Shown here: positions 48,441 through 61,974 of the stretch, one piece after another
How positions within the stretch are numbered: position 1 is the stretch's first letter
Layout of the letters: each line of letters opens with the position of its first letter
NCBI GenBank assembly: GCA_013397435.1
Contig: VZRG01000030.1
Location: 825,477 to 889,476 of the forward strand
DNA: 64,000 bases
Direction of reading: 5' to 3'
Source: Erythrocercus mccallii
Taxonomy: Eukaryota > Chordata > Aves > Passeriformes > Dicruridae
Notes under the pieces: model-generated
What the model was told of the DNA's origin: nothing
Databases searched by the model: none
What the model saw: the letters and a program-made list of their open reading frames with translations, nothing else
Translations under genes and position numbers: made by a program

Positions 48441-49554
48441 CACTCCTCACACTCAGTTGGGCTAATGGACCTGTGACCCAGTGTACAGGGAGACACTCTA
48501 AGTAACTCCAAATTTATAAGTATCGAGGATTTCCTGGATATCCTGGTGAAGACCACAATAAGTAAAATGCTAAATAAGAAAGTATCCCTTACTAAAAAGG
48601 GATGAAAAGAAATGAAAAGAAATAAACCAACAAACAAACCCCAAATAAATTTAGTTGGACCACTGGCCATAAAGAGAAGAAAAGACAAATCTTCCTATTT
48701 TACATACCAACAGAACAAGAAATTCAAATACCTATTCCAAAATGAAAGACTGTTTTAGAGAAAGATGACCAGCACTGACAAGATATGGATCATGACAAAC
48801 TACTATGCCTGTAGTTGGAGAGATGAATAGATCATTCCTGTCTGGACACAGACTGGTCTAGTTTTTGCTCAGGTGTAATTGATTATCCTTAAACTTGAAA
48901 CCCACTACAACTGCTTTCCATAGCTGCAATCATTGTTTTGGCAGAATAAATCGCAAACTACAATCACCATCAGAGCTTATATTCATTGTATTCATTTCGT
49001 GACATTTCTTGACACACATTGGGATAAAAGCAAACTTCAGTCATCCTTAAATTCACATAAATCCATTTCTATTCTTCTTAGCAATGATTCTACCTATGTT
49101 ATTTACTTGATAATTATTAATTTAGATGCCAGAGACACTTTGGGTTTTTTTCCTGTCCTCCTAAGCACATCCTAATTTTGGCCTGGTTACAGCAGTCATC
49201 ATTCTCCAGAAAGATGTAATTTTTCCTCCATCCTTTGCTGGAAAAAGTAGCACCTGGTTTTTTGGGTAATTTTTTTTTGTCTTGTACATAACGGCTGACC
49301 ACACAGTTAATTGGACATCCAATTAATTTCTGGTGGTATTAGCCTCAAGTCTGTATAAGTCTAAAAAATTATTTAAATATATAATTAAACAATATTATAA
49401 ATCCCATAAGTGAAGAACATTAGAAATTTGAAAGATTGTGGAATATGGCACATACAGATTACCTCCCATGCAAAGGTCCAAGCAGTTTAAAAACATTATT
49501 TGAAAGAGCATAAACACCTTCCTGATCAGTAATTTCCACCATGCCATTGTCACC

Positions 49555-49675
49555 TGGTCAGCCAAGGCACAGAGCCTGTACATGAATCACCCTGCCTAAG
49601 GTTACTCAGGAGTCGACTGGGAATGGGTAGGAGCGACACGAACATCAGTCTTGGCTCTGTTTGGTGTTCTGGCCA
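49555..49675 (-). mobile_element. Probable MIR SINE remnant
   Basis: Read on the plus strand, the ordered blocks 'ggcacagagcctg', 'caccctgcctaaggttactcagg', 'ggagcgacacgaac' and 'cagtcttggctc' track the complement of the MIR tRNA-derived SINE (its 'ggcacagag', 'ttgcccaaggtcacacag', 'gggattcgaac' and 'agtctggctcc' segments). MIR predates amniote radiation and survives in birds as very old copies. Several CpGs are kept. The match is by eye from memory of the consensus. Confidence 0.6.
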
Positions 49676-52600
49676 CCTTCAACACAGCTGTCCTGAGGAA
49701 CAGAAGGCAGACTAATTGCTTCAGCAGGCACAGTAGCCAGTGCTTTCCTTTGGCAAAGGCATCAGTTGTACCAATATCTTGGGTTCCAGTGTCCTTAGGA
49801 AAATCACTGGGGTTATTGTTCACCAGCTATGAAGTAAGACACTCCCTGCTTGTAGTTTCTTCTGCAGTGGTAGCAGAGAGGTCAGCCATTATACATGGCA
49901 GTGTGACAGTCATAAAACACTACTCAAAAAGCGATTAAATATTCTGAATAAGGTTGCCATTTCTTTCATATGAATGAATTTAGGCAAGAAAAACTCCATG
50001 CTTACATCTACAAAAGCTTCAAAAATCTCTTTACAAAGACAGTAAATCTTGTTACCTTACTGCCTTTCCCAAAAAGGATGAGGAAACAATGGAAGAGATT
50101 TTAAATTTTAACCTCTCCATTTTAAGAAAGTTTTTGGTGCTCAATTGATGGCCACAGAACCTAAGAGCTACTGTTTGGGAGCCTGCTGATTAAAAGCTCA
50201 CATCACCTTGAGCTTGGAAGTGAAAAGCAGGGAGTGTGACAACCCTCTAGATGCACGAACAAAAGCAAGGAAGAAAAAATATAGGAGTAGAAAATAACAA
50301 TCTTTGACTACCAAATGGCATTGATTTCTCATTCATAATTACCAGGATTTCTTGACAAATGGAAAACAAAGCTTTCCTGTGCTAGATACTGTACTTAGAG
50401 TGAGGGTGCACTAACAGTCTGTATATATGCATCAGCAGATAGAAGAAATAAAGAAGAATTAAAGCACAAGAATTAAGATACAGATTCTTCACTCTTAAGT
50501 TGAAGCATGTAACTAATCTTCCTAAACTAGGAATCTAGGAACCTGCACTTTCTCTACATGAACGATGAGAGAAGATGAAGCAGTCCCTGTGTTCTTCCCT
50601 GCTTGTTGTTCACTATGATCCTGGCTGATACAGTTTGATGCTTCCATTTGTGACTCCAAGCCACAGAAATTTTCTTGGTTTTGGTAAGTCAGTCCCCAAA
50701 GCTGAGGTGGAAATTCAGATTAGATCTCCTCAGTCAGAAAGTCAGTCTTCATAGGCAGTTTCCTAGTACTGTGAAATAGTACTGGTGTAGTTTCAAAAAT
50801 GAATACCTAACCCAGAAAGAGAATTCTTTAAATCAGTTTAAGGCAAAATAAAGTGATAAGTTAAATGAAAAAGAGACTCTCCTACATAAGTAGAACAATG
50901 CCCACATGATCATTACAGAGTATTTGATTCATATTACAACCTGAACTGGCAATAACTGCCCAGCATATCTGAGTTATTATCTGTGGCCTTATCCATAGGA
51001 AAATACTACTTTTTAAGAGATGTGTAGGAGTGATATCATATATTGAAACGTAACTCCACAGTAAAGCTAAGGACCCACTGATTCAGGTGCTAACCAAGTC
51101 CAGGCAGTTTCCAACTGGTTCAATTTCTTACACTGCTAGCAGAATGAATGCTGTGTCCCTTTGAAAAGGAAATAAACACCTGCACTCTCTTGTAACCACC
51201 AAAATCTAAACGGAGACACTCACAGAACACAGAACTGAGGTTATAGCAGAAAATCCCTCACAATGCTGCCTTTGAACAAGACCCAAACCAGTGGGTCTAG
51301 ATTTAGAAATGTCTTCACCAGAATGAAGTAAGAGTTTGCATTCCAGCACGTATAGTGAGAAAAACTCATTGTGAAACTGTACCTGAGCTAAATTTCACTA
51401 CAAATTCCCAATGTATATGTTGGATACATTGTGCACAGTCCAAAATCTGAAGAGACAGGAATATTACTCAAATACCAGGGCTCAGAAACACTGGCATTTT
51501 CAGAACATGAGAACCACTTCACCATTGTTCCCTCCTGTCCTCTTTAAGCAGCTGTACCCAAAGCCTGGGACCTTTGCATTTAGTCTTGTGCTGCCAGTGC
51601 CTGGGACAGACCACAGTTCACCATCCAAATCAGTGGCTGATTTCAGCCTCACTCTTGCTCCCAGTAAGAGCCCTGACCATCCCTAAATACTACAGAAAGG
51701 GGACAGAAGCTCTACACAAGCTCCTCAAAACTGGTAAATATCATTTAGAGCCACCAAAAAGCTCACTTCAGCATCTGTCTTGAGAAAGAACCATCCCCAC
51801 TGGGAACTATCCAAGACACAGGGTGATGGAGAGGTCAGAAAACCAATCTCTTGCCCATGAATAACCTGGCAGAAAATTAATCTCTCTGTCAGAAGCTAAA
51901 GTGATGTCACTACTGTTCTAGCATGCAAAAAGGAGATATTTTTCATTATCTGTGTTTTGGTCAAACATGAGATTTAACAGGTAATAAAAACCCAAAACCA
52001 CAAAGCACAAAATCTCAGTGTTCCCCCACGAAATTCTCTCAGAGCCAAGATTAAATAAAAACATCCAATCACATTCTAGCCCATGGCTCCAATCCAAGAA
52101 GCACATTGACTACTTGTTGGCAATGACAACACACATTTGGGAAGTCAGGGGACTCTCCAAGCACAGAGAGCACTCTGAAAATAGGCAAGGGCATATTCTC
52201 TAACCCAAGGAAAAGTGGGAACTCAATTCCTCCACTGTACAAAACAGGATGGAAGATCTCAGTTTGCCAAGAGTTTTAAGGGAAGTTAAAAATGAGTTTA
52301 AAATCATTATCTAAACATGTAAATATCCAGGATGAGTTCCAGGGCAAAGATTTTATTGTTCATAGTACTTTGAATGTTCACTATTCAAGATTTCACTTAA
52401 TACATTTTTCCAACAGTAAGATAATGGAATAATACCAAAACACAATGTATGTTTATGATCTTTTAAGATTGTAATTTGTTTTGATTACATCAAACAGCAT
52501 CTGCTCTGCTTTCTCTTTACTCAAAACACCAAGAAGGTACCTAATAATAATATCATTGTATTTTGAAATGTCTTTCTGCACATTCATTAGAGTGAAATTC

Positions 52601-53189
52601 TTCCAAAGCAAACCTGAAAATATAAAACAAAACATGAGGAGAAAACAAAAAATCTGTCAAGAATATTGCACATTTGCATTCATTTTACATTTTTGAGAAA
52701 AAAAGTATCTCTGCTACACCTCAGACCCTGCCTCATCTGTAGAGAAGTCCTAATCTTATGTTTATGCCATGCATTGGAGTAGTGATGCGAAGGCTGTGAT
52801 CACTGTGGTGTACAATTTTTAATTTCCTAGTGGTAACATTTTTTATTGCGACTGGCAGGTTGTTTATAGTTGTAATTTTGAAATGTATTTTTGTTGTTGT
52901 TCTTCTGGTCTTTTTTTAACATGCTGCCAGATATCACTCTATGATGGCCCATGCTGGGTTAGTGATAATGTTGTCTGCACTGGCAGGTCTACCTCGGTAG
53001 ATTATGGGCATAAAATGGGCAGGGGGCAATCAACTTGTCAGAATATTTACAAATTTCAAATTGCTGTCTACACCCTTAATGACTTGCACAGTAAAAAAGA
53101 TTGCTACGTCATTATATCTGCTTTGCATGAAGAATGACAATAGTTGGAGAAGATGGGCTGGGAGGGAGACAACCCTCATTAAAAACAAA
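49676..53189. other. Unannotated noncoding stretch
   Basis: No gene or classified repeat recognised. Frames at 49651-49938, 51411-51783 and 52883-53198 show no domain, and no convincing splice-bounded coding signature was seen. Confidence 0.5.
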
Positions 53190-53259
53190 GAGCTGTGATT
53201 AACGTGATAATTTGCCTATGAAGCCAAAAGAAAAGTAAACACATTTAGGTTTAAGTGGC

Positions 53260-53265
53260 TTTATT
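53260..53265 (-). terminator. Poly(A) signal of putative ERV1-type LTR
   Basis: TTTATT on the plus strand reads AATAAA (context CCAATAAAGCC) on the minus strand. Confidence 0.5.
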
Positions 53266-53332
53266 GGGGAGGTTCTCTGAACCAAGAGACCTTGCTAGCT
53301 TACATAGACTCAGCTGCAGAGACATGTATCAG

Positions 53333-53339
53333 TCTTATA
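53333..53339 (-). promoter_or_regulatory. TATA box of putative ERV1-type LTR
   Basis: TATAAGA on the minus strand, in the context 'gttgtataagactg'. Confidence 0.45.
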
Positions 53340-53839
53340 CAACAGCTAACAGAAAGCCACTGATTATCCAATTACTCCATCCCATATTAGTTTTCTGGGA
53401 TACCTCACCTTTCGTTGCTATCCTCTCTGAACTCAGGTGAGAGGAGGAAAACACTTTATCTCAATTATACTTATCCACACTCATTGTCTGTGTGGAAACA
53501 ACTGCTGAGAGACCCATCAGCACCCCTGCTAACAACTTCCTCACCCAGCCCTCCTGCCTCTTCAGAGTTTTCAATATTATTCCTGCCAGAAGCCAGGTAT
53601 AAGACCAAGCACCACACACCAACCTAATCATTCCGTCAGGTGAGTACAAACTCTTACAGTGGCCAGAGCAGAGGTCTGTATTCTTAAAGAGGGTGTTTTG
53701 GCTGAAGCAGCACAAAGGTACTTAGGCACCAAGGCGGTGATGGTGATCACACACGTAGCTCCTTGTATCTCTTTTATCAACACATAAGTAAGCACTTCAG
53801 TAAAAATGGTGTCACGTTAGATCACTCCTTGAGATGGCA

Positions 53840-53960
53840 CATGAAAGATGAGAGAACTGCTCTGACAAAACCAGAAAGATAGTAGTAGAACTGGGTATAT
53901 GAACCAGGTCTCCTTAATACCAAACCTGTTTCTTATTCACGCAGGACTGCTTTCTTCCTA
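53840..53960 (-). mobile_element. Probable MIR SINE remnant
   Basis: 'agatgagagaactg' followed by 'agtagtagaactgggtatatgaaccaggtctcc' and 'ccaaacctgtttcttattcacgcaggactgc' (53878-53953) matches the complement of the MIR tRNA-like head and core, with the internal promoter region recognisable. The copy is old. An L2-type or other tRNA-derived SINE tail is the alternative. Confidence 0.55.
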
Positions 53961-56900
53961 GTCTGTTTTTTATACACAAGACCTACAGGAGTTTTTTGTA
54001 GCATAAGGCTTTTGCAGTTTAACTTTATGATTACAAAAGAAAATCAGTTTGAAAGGTACTGCCTGAAATATGATCATTTACTTCTTATTTCAGTATAGTT
54101 TACCAGTATCATTTTTCATAATCTTTGAAAATGTTAAAAATAAAAAGGGTAACAGTCTGAGCATCTGGTTTGTTATAAAATGGAATACGTTTACCTAAAA
54201 ATGAAAGATTTACAAATGCTTTTAATGCTTCTACAGAAACCAGAAAAATCACAAACCACTTGTGTCAGAGCTGTTAACATAAGAATCACATATGTTTTCT
54301 CCATATATATGCAAAAACATTTCCAGCAGAAAAAAAAACCTGCTTTAACTGCAAAGGAAATGGGAGCAATGGCAAAATCTTTTAAAATCCAGGATCATTT
54401 CTCAGCCATGGACCAACATGAAAGAGTCACAACATTTGTCAAAATTCCTCATATTCTAAATCTTTACTTTCAGTCACCGTCATGTACTTTTTACATTTGC
54501 AATGTAAGAAGCCATCACACACTTCAACATTAATAATTACTTATTACAAATTACTTCAACTTCATCCCAAACAAAAGTACAAATCCATTTATTTCTCTGT
54601 TTCTCCCTCCTATCCTTTATTTAAGTACTGTCATAAGAGGTCAATAGATATTTGAAAGGGCATTTTATACAGAAGAAGTAGTCTTTATGAAGAAGCTATT
54701 TCCTTCAACACGGCAAATGTAGTTTGAATTTATATATGTATGCAAAAATTCCCATCAAAATCAAGAAGTCAATGCATATATAAAGTTGCACCTGTACAAC
54801 CAACCTGAGTCCCGTATATTTCTGGCATCTCAGTGAGACTTCTGCACTGAGCACAGTTATACCCTATATCTAGAGAGATCCTGAGTGTCTCCACTGGTCA
54901 CCACCTAGGTGGAAAGAATCAGTCTTCCATCATGATCATACGCATCTTCTGACTGTAAAGGGAGTGTGGACCAACCACAACTCTAGTTGAGAGACTCATT
55001 CAAAGCAGTACAAATGGATATAATTCTCCATGAAGATTACCATTTGTTGCTAAAAAGAATTTTCAGACTGGGAACAAGCTTAACCAAAAAAAAAATAAAA
55101 TAAAAAATTAACATATATACTCATTAAAAACTCCAGTCACCTATGGCTGAACCTCTGAATTTGTAAATAATTTTATTTTTAGCTATGGAACTTTGCATCT
55201 CATATTGAGAAATACCTGAATTTACCAGAGTACCAAGTGAGACTTGTGGGCAAGCTACATTTCTTGTAGCCTAAAGAATCAGTTTATAAACATTAAGGTA
55301 AGTAAACACAGATGGCAACTTCAGTTTAATCCAGTTTAGTCCTAAATATTAAAAACCACTCATGAAATATTGACTTCAAGAACTAAAATCTGTTAATTGC
55401 CTCTACTGAGATTTCTGATCACTAATACAAGACTCATGAGACTTGAATGTTTTGTGATATTTGTAAGAAAGAGCAATCCATAAGCAAGCAGTAACATCAC
55501 CATTAAAAGATCTTCAGCAAATATTTTTAATCTTTTTTAATACCACAATGGCTCTTAATATTAACAACTGATAAGAAGGATGAAATTCTCGTCACCCAGT
55601 TTCAGCTGTCTCACAGTTTAATGGCTTATGAAAGCTAGAAATATAAGATTTCTGTAACATCAACACAGAGAAAGAATCCCACATAAATAAAATAAAACCA
55701 AGTGCACTTGGGAGCATACAAGTTTTAGATGAGAGTAGGTGACTAGACACCTGATTTTTAGATGGACAAAATTAGGTGAAATTAACTCTTTTCTGTCATT
55801 CTCCCCAACACATTTCAAATGTCAGCAATTTCTGTGAATCCTGTGTTACTTTCACCAGTATGGTAGGTAGCAGTATGAGTTTAGGAATTACAACCTTTAA
55901 GAAACTGCTGGAATAGACTCAAGGATTGGTTCAGTAGCTGATAAGGACAAGGAGAGAACAACATGTTCTGCAGAACTAGACTTTCTACATCAGTGGTGGC
56001 TTTAACATGCTAACATGCTAACCATATGCCTCTGAAAGTCTAGCTCAAATAGACATATTTCACAACCATCTCATAATTAATATCTGAGCACATTTTTCTG
56101 AGACAGATTGGACAGCATAAACTTATAAGAAATAATGCAGGTACTCTTCCTGAAAACAGTGGCATTAGTAATGTGAACAAATGCTCACTAAAATATGTCT
56201 TCTACAGTGTGCTACATGAAGGTTGCCACCTATCAGTCAGAGCTCTTGAAAAAGGCAAAGTTGAACATTTAGTTTTCCTTCATTTTACATGGTTATTTTA
56301 AGGTCCATAAATGACCTCTCTAGAGAAATTAAATTAAGTATAGAATTTTTTAAAAAACACAGCAAGCATCATGCTTCAGAAAAGAATTGTGCTATCTGTA
56401 ACTTCATTCAACACTATTATTTTTATACACACATAACAGGTACATAAATTATTTCACGGACATCCTGTTCCCTAGTATTTAGAATTAAAATTAGTAATCA
56501 CTCAAATACAATATACCAGGACTCCAAGTGAACTTTTGCTACACTGGCAGGTAGCAATAACATACTAAAATTCCTTACTGTTATGCCTATTCATTAACAC
56601 TGCCACCAGTACAACTCTGCCTACCCCACTGTACACAGGAGAACTGACCATGTTGCTACCAAAAGGACTGCTTCAGGATAGAAGCAAAAACAGAACAAAA
56701 ACTCCTCCCCCTCAAAAATGCAAAAAAAATACTGTCTTTCACACATCTGCAGATATTTTCTATGTTTATTTTCTCCTCTCATTGAGGATGTTGTTCTTTA
56801 TTATTAATTAAATGGAAAATATCCACAGCCAGTGATTGAATTACCCCAAAGTACCTGCTTAAAAAGATCGATATTCATCAAACTAAAGGGTAGAAAGTAC

Positions 56901-59900
56901 CACTAGTCTTCTTAATGTAAGTGATTTGGCTCAAGGAAGGTTTTGATCAAATTAAGTGGAGGATCTAATTAACCTGTGATTAAATTAAGTGGAGGGCAAG
57001 CCGTATAGGCATAAATCCCATACACATTGAGATGAAACTAATAGAAATGCACATATTTACAGAGGCTGCCAGGGGAATGCATGCAATAAATTCAGCAAAG
57101 AAAAAAGGGTCACAGAAAGAAAGGGAAAGCAAAGCATGAAGGGATTAGAATACAGAAATAAGACAAAGACAGCCTCAGATAACGATTACCATTGGAAGAA
57201 CATTAGCCAAGCTTGAGAGATTAAAGACTGTGAATATAGTAAAGCATGATAAAAATTCTTCCAGATTAAAAATTTAGAGCAATGTAAAACTTGTGGATGC
57301 ATATTGAAATAGAATTCCAGAAGCTACTGAACTGGCTCTTGTACAAGGTTAAACTATATTGGTCAGTAGTTTGTACTCATGGGCAGCAGGTGATAAGATC
57401 AGTGGTAGGGACAAGCTGTCAGTTCACAACACAGGCAAACAAGCTCATTGCCATTCCTCCACACAGCAGACTCATCACTCTTTGAGAATGAGATGTTTAT
57501 GGCTCTACACTCACTGAAGAGCCATTTGCAACAATTCAGTCAGATATCCTTCCTTACGTGACCCACTGTCTTGTAAGAGATCACTACCTAATTTCTGCCT
57601 CAGGGCTCTGAATATCACCATAACCTATTCTTAAAGAAGCCTGCGGATTTTTCATGCATTGCCAAAATCCTATTACACCAAGGCTGAAACAATAGAAATC
57701 AGAGCTCTTTGTGACTCCACACCACCCAAGTCTGCAACAAAATTATGTGTCTTCAAAACAACTGACTTCAAAATTAGCACTCCCTTTAAAAGAATGAGGA
57801 AATCTTGAGCTGGATGCCAATACAGGCAGAAATCGCAACAGTTTACTGCTTTTATCTCATAAAGACTTGCCTTTTTTCTGAAGTTTCAAAGAAAGAATTG
57901 TTGATGTTGTGCAGCTTCAAAAAGATAAGGTCTTTCACCCTTATTAGACCATAACAATACATTAATCTTGAGCCTCCCTAGATATTTTGAAATGCTGCTG
58001 GTTCTCCCTGTATTCAGTCTGGGGCACTTAATACAAACTTTGTTTAAACATTTTTGATACCGTTGATAGGTTAAAAAAAAAGTGGAAAAATAATTGTTTA
58101 CAAATTATTCAAGAACAAGAAATATGAACAATAATATATGGAACTTAATGGCATATAGAATTTTTATATTTATGCCAGCTACTTGCTAGCTGCAAAAGAT
58201 TGCATAGAAGTGCCATTCCAGATGTAGTACTCCCATTCTACTGAGGCAGTGGTAGTTTTTTCAGACAAAGTTCTTGACTAGTTTCTTGCTAGACAAATAT
58301 TGACTTCCCAGAAGGGCAAGACAATCATCTAGAAAATACAAGCCTCAGAGTATATCAGGGCTCAGTGGTTATCCATGAGACACCTCTGTGTCTTCTTGAA
58401 ACCTATCTCTTCAAAGATCATACGCAATTACCTTGGTCTCCAGTTTTATGTAGCAACCCTACTTCCACATCTATTGGCAATTTTCTACAGTTTTGAAGTC
58501 TTGTAAAAATACAGCAGACAGTAATTTCTGAGAAACAGAAAAATAAAGCTCATAAAGCTGAAAATCCAGCTAGCCAGCATCACTACCAAACCTGAAAACC
58601 TGATTTTTTTTCCATGTTACAGTAACACATTAATATGGATTTTTGGTTACATTGTGTGCATAGCGATCATGATTTCTTGTTTAAGCCAGTAGCCAGGCAG
58701 CCTTTTATTTTTCCACCTTTTTCAGTTGAAGAGATTTACTTCTACACAAAATAGTCTGCGTTTTGCAATCAATAGTAGCACTGAACAATTGGATTGAAAA
58801 TCATAGTGTATAATCAACTCCGAGACTCAAACAGAAGAATACCTATTGTTCTTTTCTGAGCAGACAAATTGAGATCTCTGTTATCTCTTAAGTATCAACA
58901 ATTATGCAGTGAAGATATTAATTTTCCTTTAACAGGCATGGAATTATACATCTGGCTGCTGTCAGCTGTTTTATGCTACTGGAACAATGAATTAACCTTG
59001 CCCCATGCTGGCAGTTCTGCAAAATTAAATATTATATCAAGAGCACGCCTTTCCTAACTCAGATGATTGTAAAAACTTTTTTAAAGCAATTTAATCTTTT
59101 ACGTATGAAGTAACTTAATTTTTTTATATAGTGCCTCTTCATTTCTGTACATCTAATAGCAACAATAACTTAACACACAAGGTGTAAGAATATTTTTCAT
59201 TTCATCTCATGTGTGTTGCAGAACTTTCTGCAGCATCTCCAGTCTCCTTGGACAGTTCTGTTGGTTTCTTCTTTATAATTCATTATATCCCAACTAAAAT
59301 TGATGGGTACCCTGCCAACAATCAGGAACATTGGAAGTTCCCAAAAAGACCTCTGCATTTCCATTGCACATAATCATGGTTTTCATGACCTTCATGAGGT
59401 TTTACCACATGTCCTGAAAGAAGCAGGAAGAAATGGCTAAAACTAAAACAATTATTTATCTGGGTTCTCATGACAGCCATAGATTAATGGACAAATGACT
59501 CCACACATTTCTCTATTTAGCTTTTCAGACAGTTTTTGTTCAGATCTTTGAATCTTAACTCCTTTTTCCTCAGAAGGTACTCACTTCTCTGTCTAATTTC
59601 CAACTAAAGGATGTGTAGAAACCCTCTTGCAATTTCTTTGAGTTTATTCTCACTGAAAAAAATCCCCAGGTTAATACCTACACTAGGTCAATAAAGAGTG
59701 CATTGGCTTCTTCAGTGGAGAGTGGTGCTTTGAAAATTCCTCATGTTTTCTTTAACTCCTGTGTCTTACGTTGCTATCTCTACCTGTGGAGAATAATCAG
59801 CCCCTTATCCTGCTACTTAGTGTTATATACATTTAACACTGTTAGACTACAGTGCAAGTGATTCGATGTTTATTCCGTAAGCAATTTGAACTTACTTACC

Positions 59901-61974
59901 AGGTTTGGTTTTTTTTCTTTCCCAAGTATTCATAAGCAGCTGTGTGTATTAGCAGGTTAGCTGTACCTGCGGCATTCTAACTCTGCATACATAGCACCTG
60001 TTTCTTAGGAGACAGAAGAATTTTTTTTTTGGTGTTTCTTTCTACATCTTTTCAAGGAAGGGGCTAGAAGCATAAAAACAAAGGCAAATTTTGAGAAATA
60101 ATAATTCATTTAGCATGTTCCTAACCTATAGTTCACTTTGAGAATAGTGTTTACTATAAAACTCCCACAGAATACCTAACTTAGGGAAAACAGTGAGGAA
60201 TCAATACTGAGTTAAAGTCTATGAATTCTTCCCTCATCCTTTGCTTAGATGTAGTTAAATATTCATTATTTTAGATATTATATTAAATATATATGGATGT
60301 AGTTAAATTAAAGTTAAATATTCTTTCTGTGTTAATGATTAATAAAGGATTTCAGCACATTTTTATTTTAAATTGAAAGTGATAGTCTTAAGCCAAAGGT
60401 TTCTCCTGGATTACGACCTTCTGCTGCTGCCCTCAGGAATGGTGATCTTAACTTTGTATCTGATCTTGCTCTGTTTTGGACAGAAAATTTCTGGCCAAAG
60501 AAATCTCGCAATTCCCCTCTCCTTATCAGAAATGGCTTCCCTGCCCACTAGCTGTCTGGACAATGAGAAGATTATTAGAGAATCACTTGCCTGAGATCCA
60601 ATACCAGGGTCTCAAACACTTCCTCCAAGCAGAAGGACCAGATGCATGGAAAAACTATGGTTTTCTGAAAAGTCAAAGGCAGAAGTCCAGTGTGTCTGGA
60701 GCTTTTGTTGTTTGCCATTGAGTCTTTCACCAAGGAAATAAGGGTTCTTCTCTCTTTTGGATTGTTAGATGTAGTTAGATTTCCATAAGAATAATATCCG
60801 ACTCCAAAAAGATAATCTTTCTGACATTAAGTGGAGAGGTGGTTCAGTTTCCCAATTACAGAAGTGGTTTTTATCACTTCATAATTGAACGATTTTTCTT
60901 TAAAGTTCATACTCTAAAAACAATCGAGATTCATTTTTCACATGTTGAAACTTACCCCCAAATGCCTACTTTTAAATTTTAATTTTGTTTTATATATTTC
61001 AAAAATATAGTGAATGAAAAGAAAATTCCAGGCCTACTAGTAAAACCTTTGCAAAATTGTGAAAAATTGCACTTAAGGGCAGGTCATCACTAAGGGCTTC
61101 CAGAATAAAAATCCTTGCTGCAGGTTTCATAAACAATAAGTGCATATGCTTTGATATCTCTCTATCAGTTTTGTCCAAAAAAATGCTATTAAATGAACTG
61201 TAAGTTTGAGAGACCTAGGAAATAATTGTTGCCATGATAACTTGTGCTGAGAAGTAATTTTCTTAACATTAACAAATAAAATCAAACTATTTCAGTACAA
61301 ATTGATATAGAGGATAGTAAAATATTTTACTAAAGATTTTTTCTGTCCATTCTGTTTCAATTCCCGGGCTATGTATTCACCTTCTTTCTGAGGAAGAAGT
61401 CGATAGAAACTGCATATAAAGAACTAGGACAGTATACTGGCCTCTAAGGAGTTTGGATGCCGCAGGCAACCTGGAAATCATCCATGCTTCCTTGTTTTTA
61501 GTCTCTCACACAGCAGAGATACTAAATGTTACACAGCTTTTAGTATGCCAGTTCACACACATCTCTAAAGAATATGGATATAATTGGCAATTGCCTAAGA
61601 AAATAAAAGAAACCAAAATACACCCAAACTCACAAAAAAACATGACAGCAAACTTCAAATATTTGTTTTACTTTCTAAACCTGTGCCTCAAGCAGAATTG
61701 TGCTAGATGCCAGACAGCATGGGACAAAGACCAAAAATTCTTTGTTTTAGGATTAAGTTTTATAAAAAGATTGCCTTTCACTTGCATCTCGCTGAAGGAC
61801 AAGGTGGACCCACAAGCAAGAGAGGTCTCTTCTCATTATAACATCTTGCATGATGCAACCTCCTGTGACCTGATTTAGCAAGCTGAGTGATTCATTTAAT
61901 GTCTCTTTACTTGGCTAAGTGCCACACAGAAATACCTTAGCTGGTGTTTGAAGGACATAGTTTGTGTACCAGAC
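53961..61974. other. Unannotated noncoding stretch
   Basis: About 8 kb without a recognisable gene, RNA or family repeat. It contains an A-rich run at 55086-55109, a short 'aacatgct' tandem near 56003-56022, a partial 33-bp tandem duplication at 56949-56995 and a 48-bp-period repeat near 60248-60310. The 141-codon frame at 61453-61878 and the 117-codon frame at 54180-54533 have chance-like composition. Confidence 0.5.
56949..56995. repeat. Partial 33-bp tandem duplication
   Basis: 'aaattaagtggagg' is repeated exactly at 56949-56962 and 56982-56995. Confidence 0.75.

Larger units (their letters stand above)
42891..49554. other. Unannotated noncoding stretch with simple repeats
   Basis: No gene or classified repeat recognised in about 6.6 kb. 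It contains the 13-bp tandem duplication and hairpin at 45598-45650, a purine-rich repeat cluster at 45946-46030, an 11-bp-arm hairpin at 46336-46363, and an A-rich simple repeat at 48406-48440. Frames such as 44271-44663 (minus) and 47739-48018 (plus) look like chance. Confidence 0.5.
53194..53665 (-). mobile_element. Probable ERV1-type solo LTR, minus strand
   Basis: A 472-bp segment has TG...CA termini (TGTGATT at the left, GTGGCCA at the right on the plus strand). A matching 4-bp flank, GAGC, lies at 53190-53193 and 53666-53669; 4-bp duplications are usual for class I (gamma-like) ERVs. On the minus strand a TATA box (53333-53339) lies about 70 bp upstream of AATAAA (53260-53265), a spacing like the short R of gammaretroviruses. 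No internal genes. I do not recognise the family, and a 4-bp match can arise by chance. Confidence 0.5.

Noticed and set aside
61453..61878. 141-codon plus-strand open frame
   Set aside because: No recognisable domain and random-looking composition. No promoter or splice context was seen.
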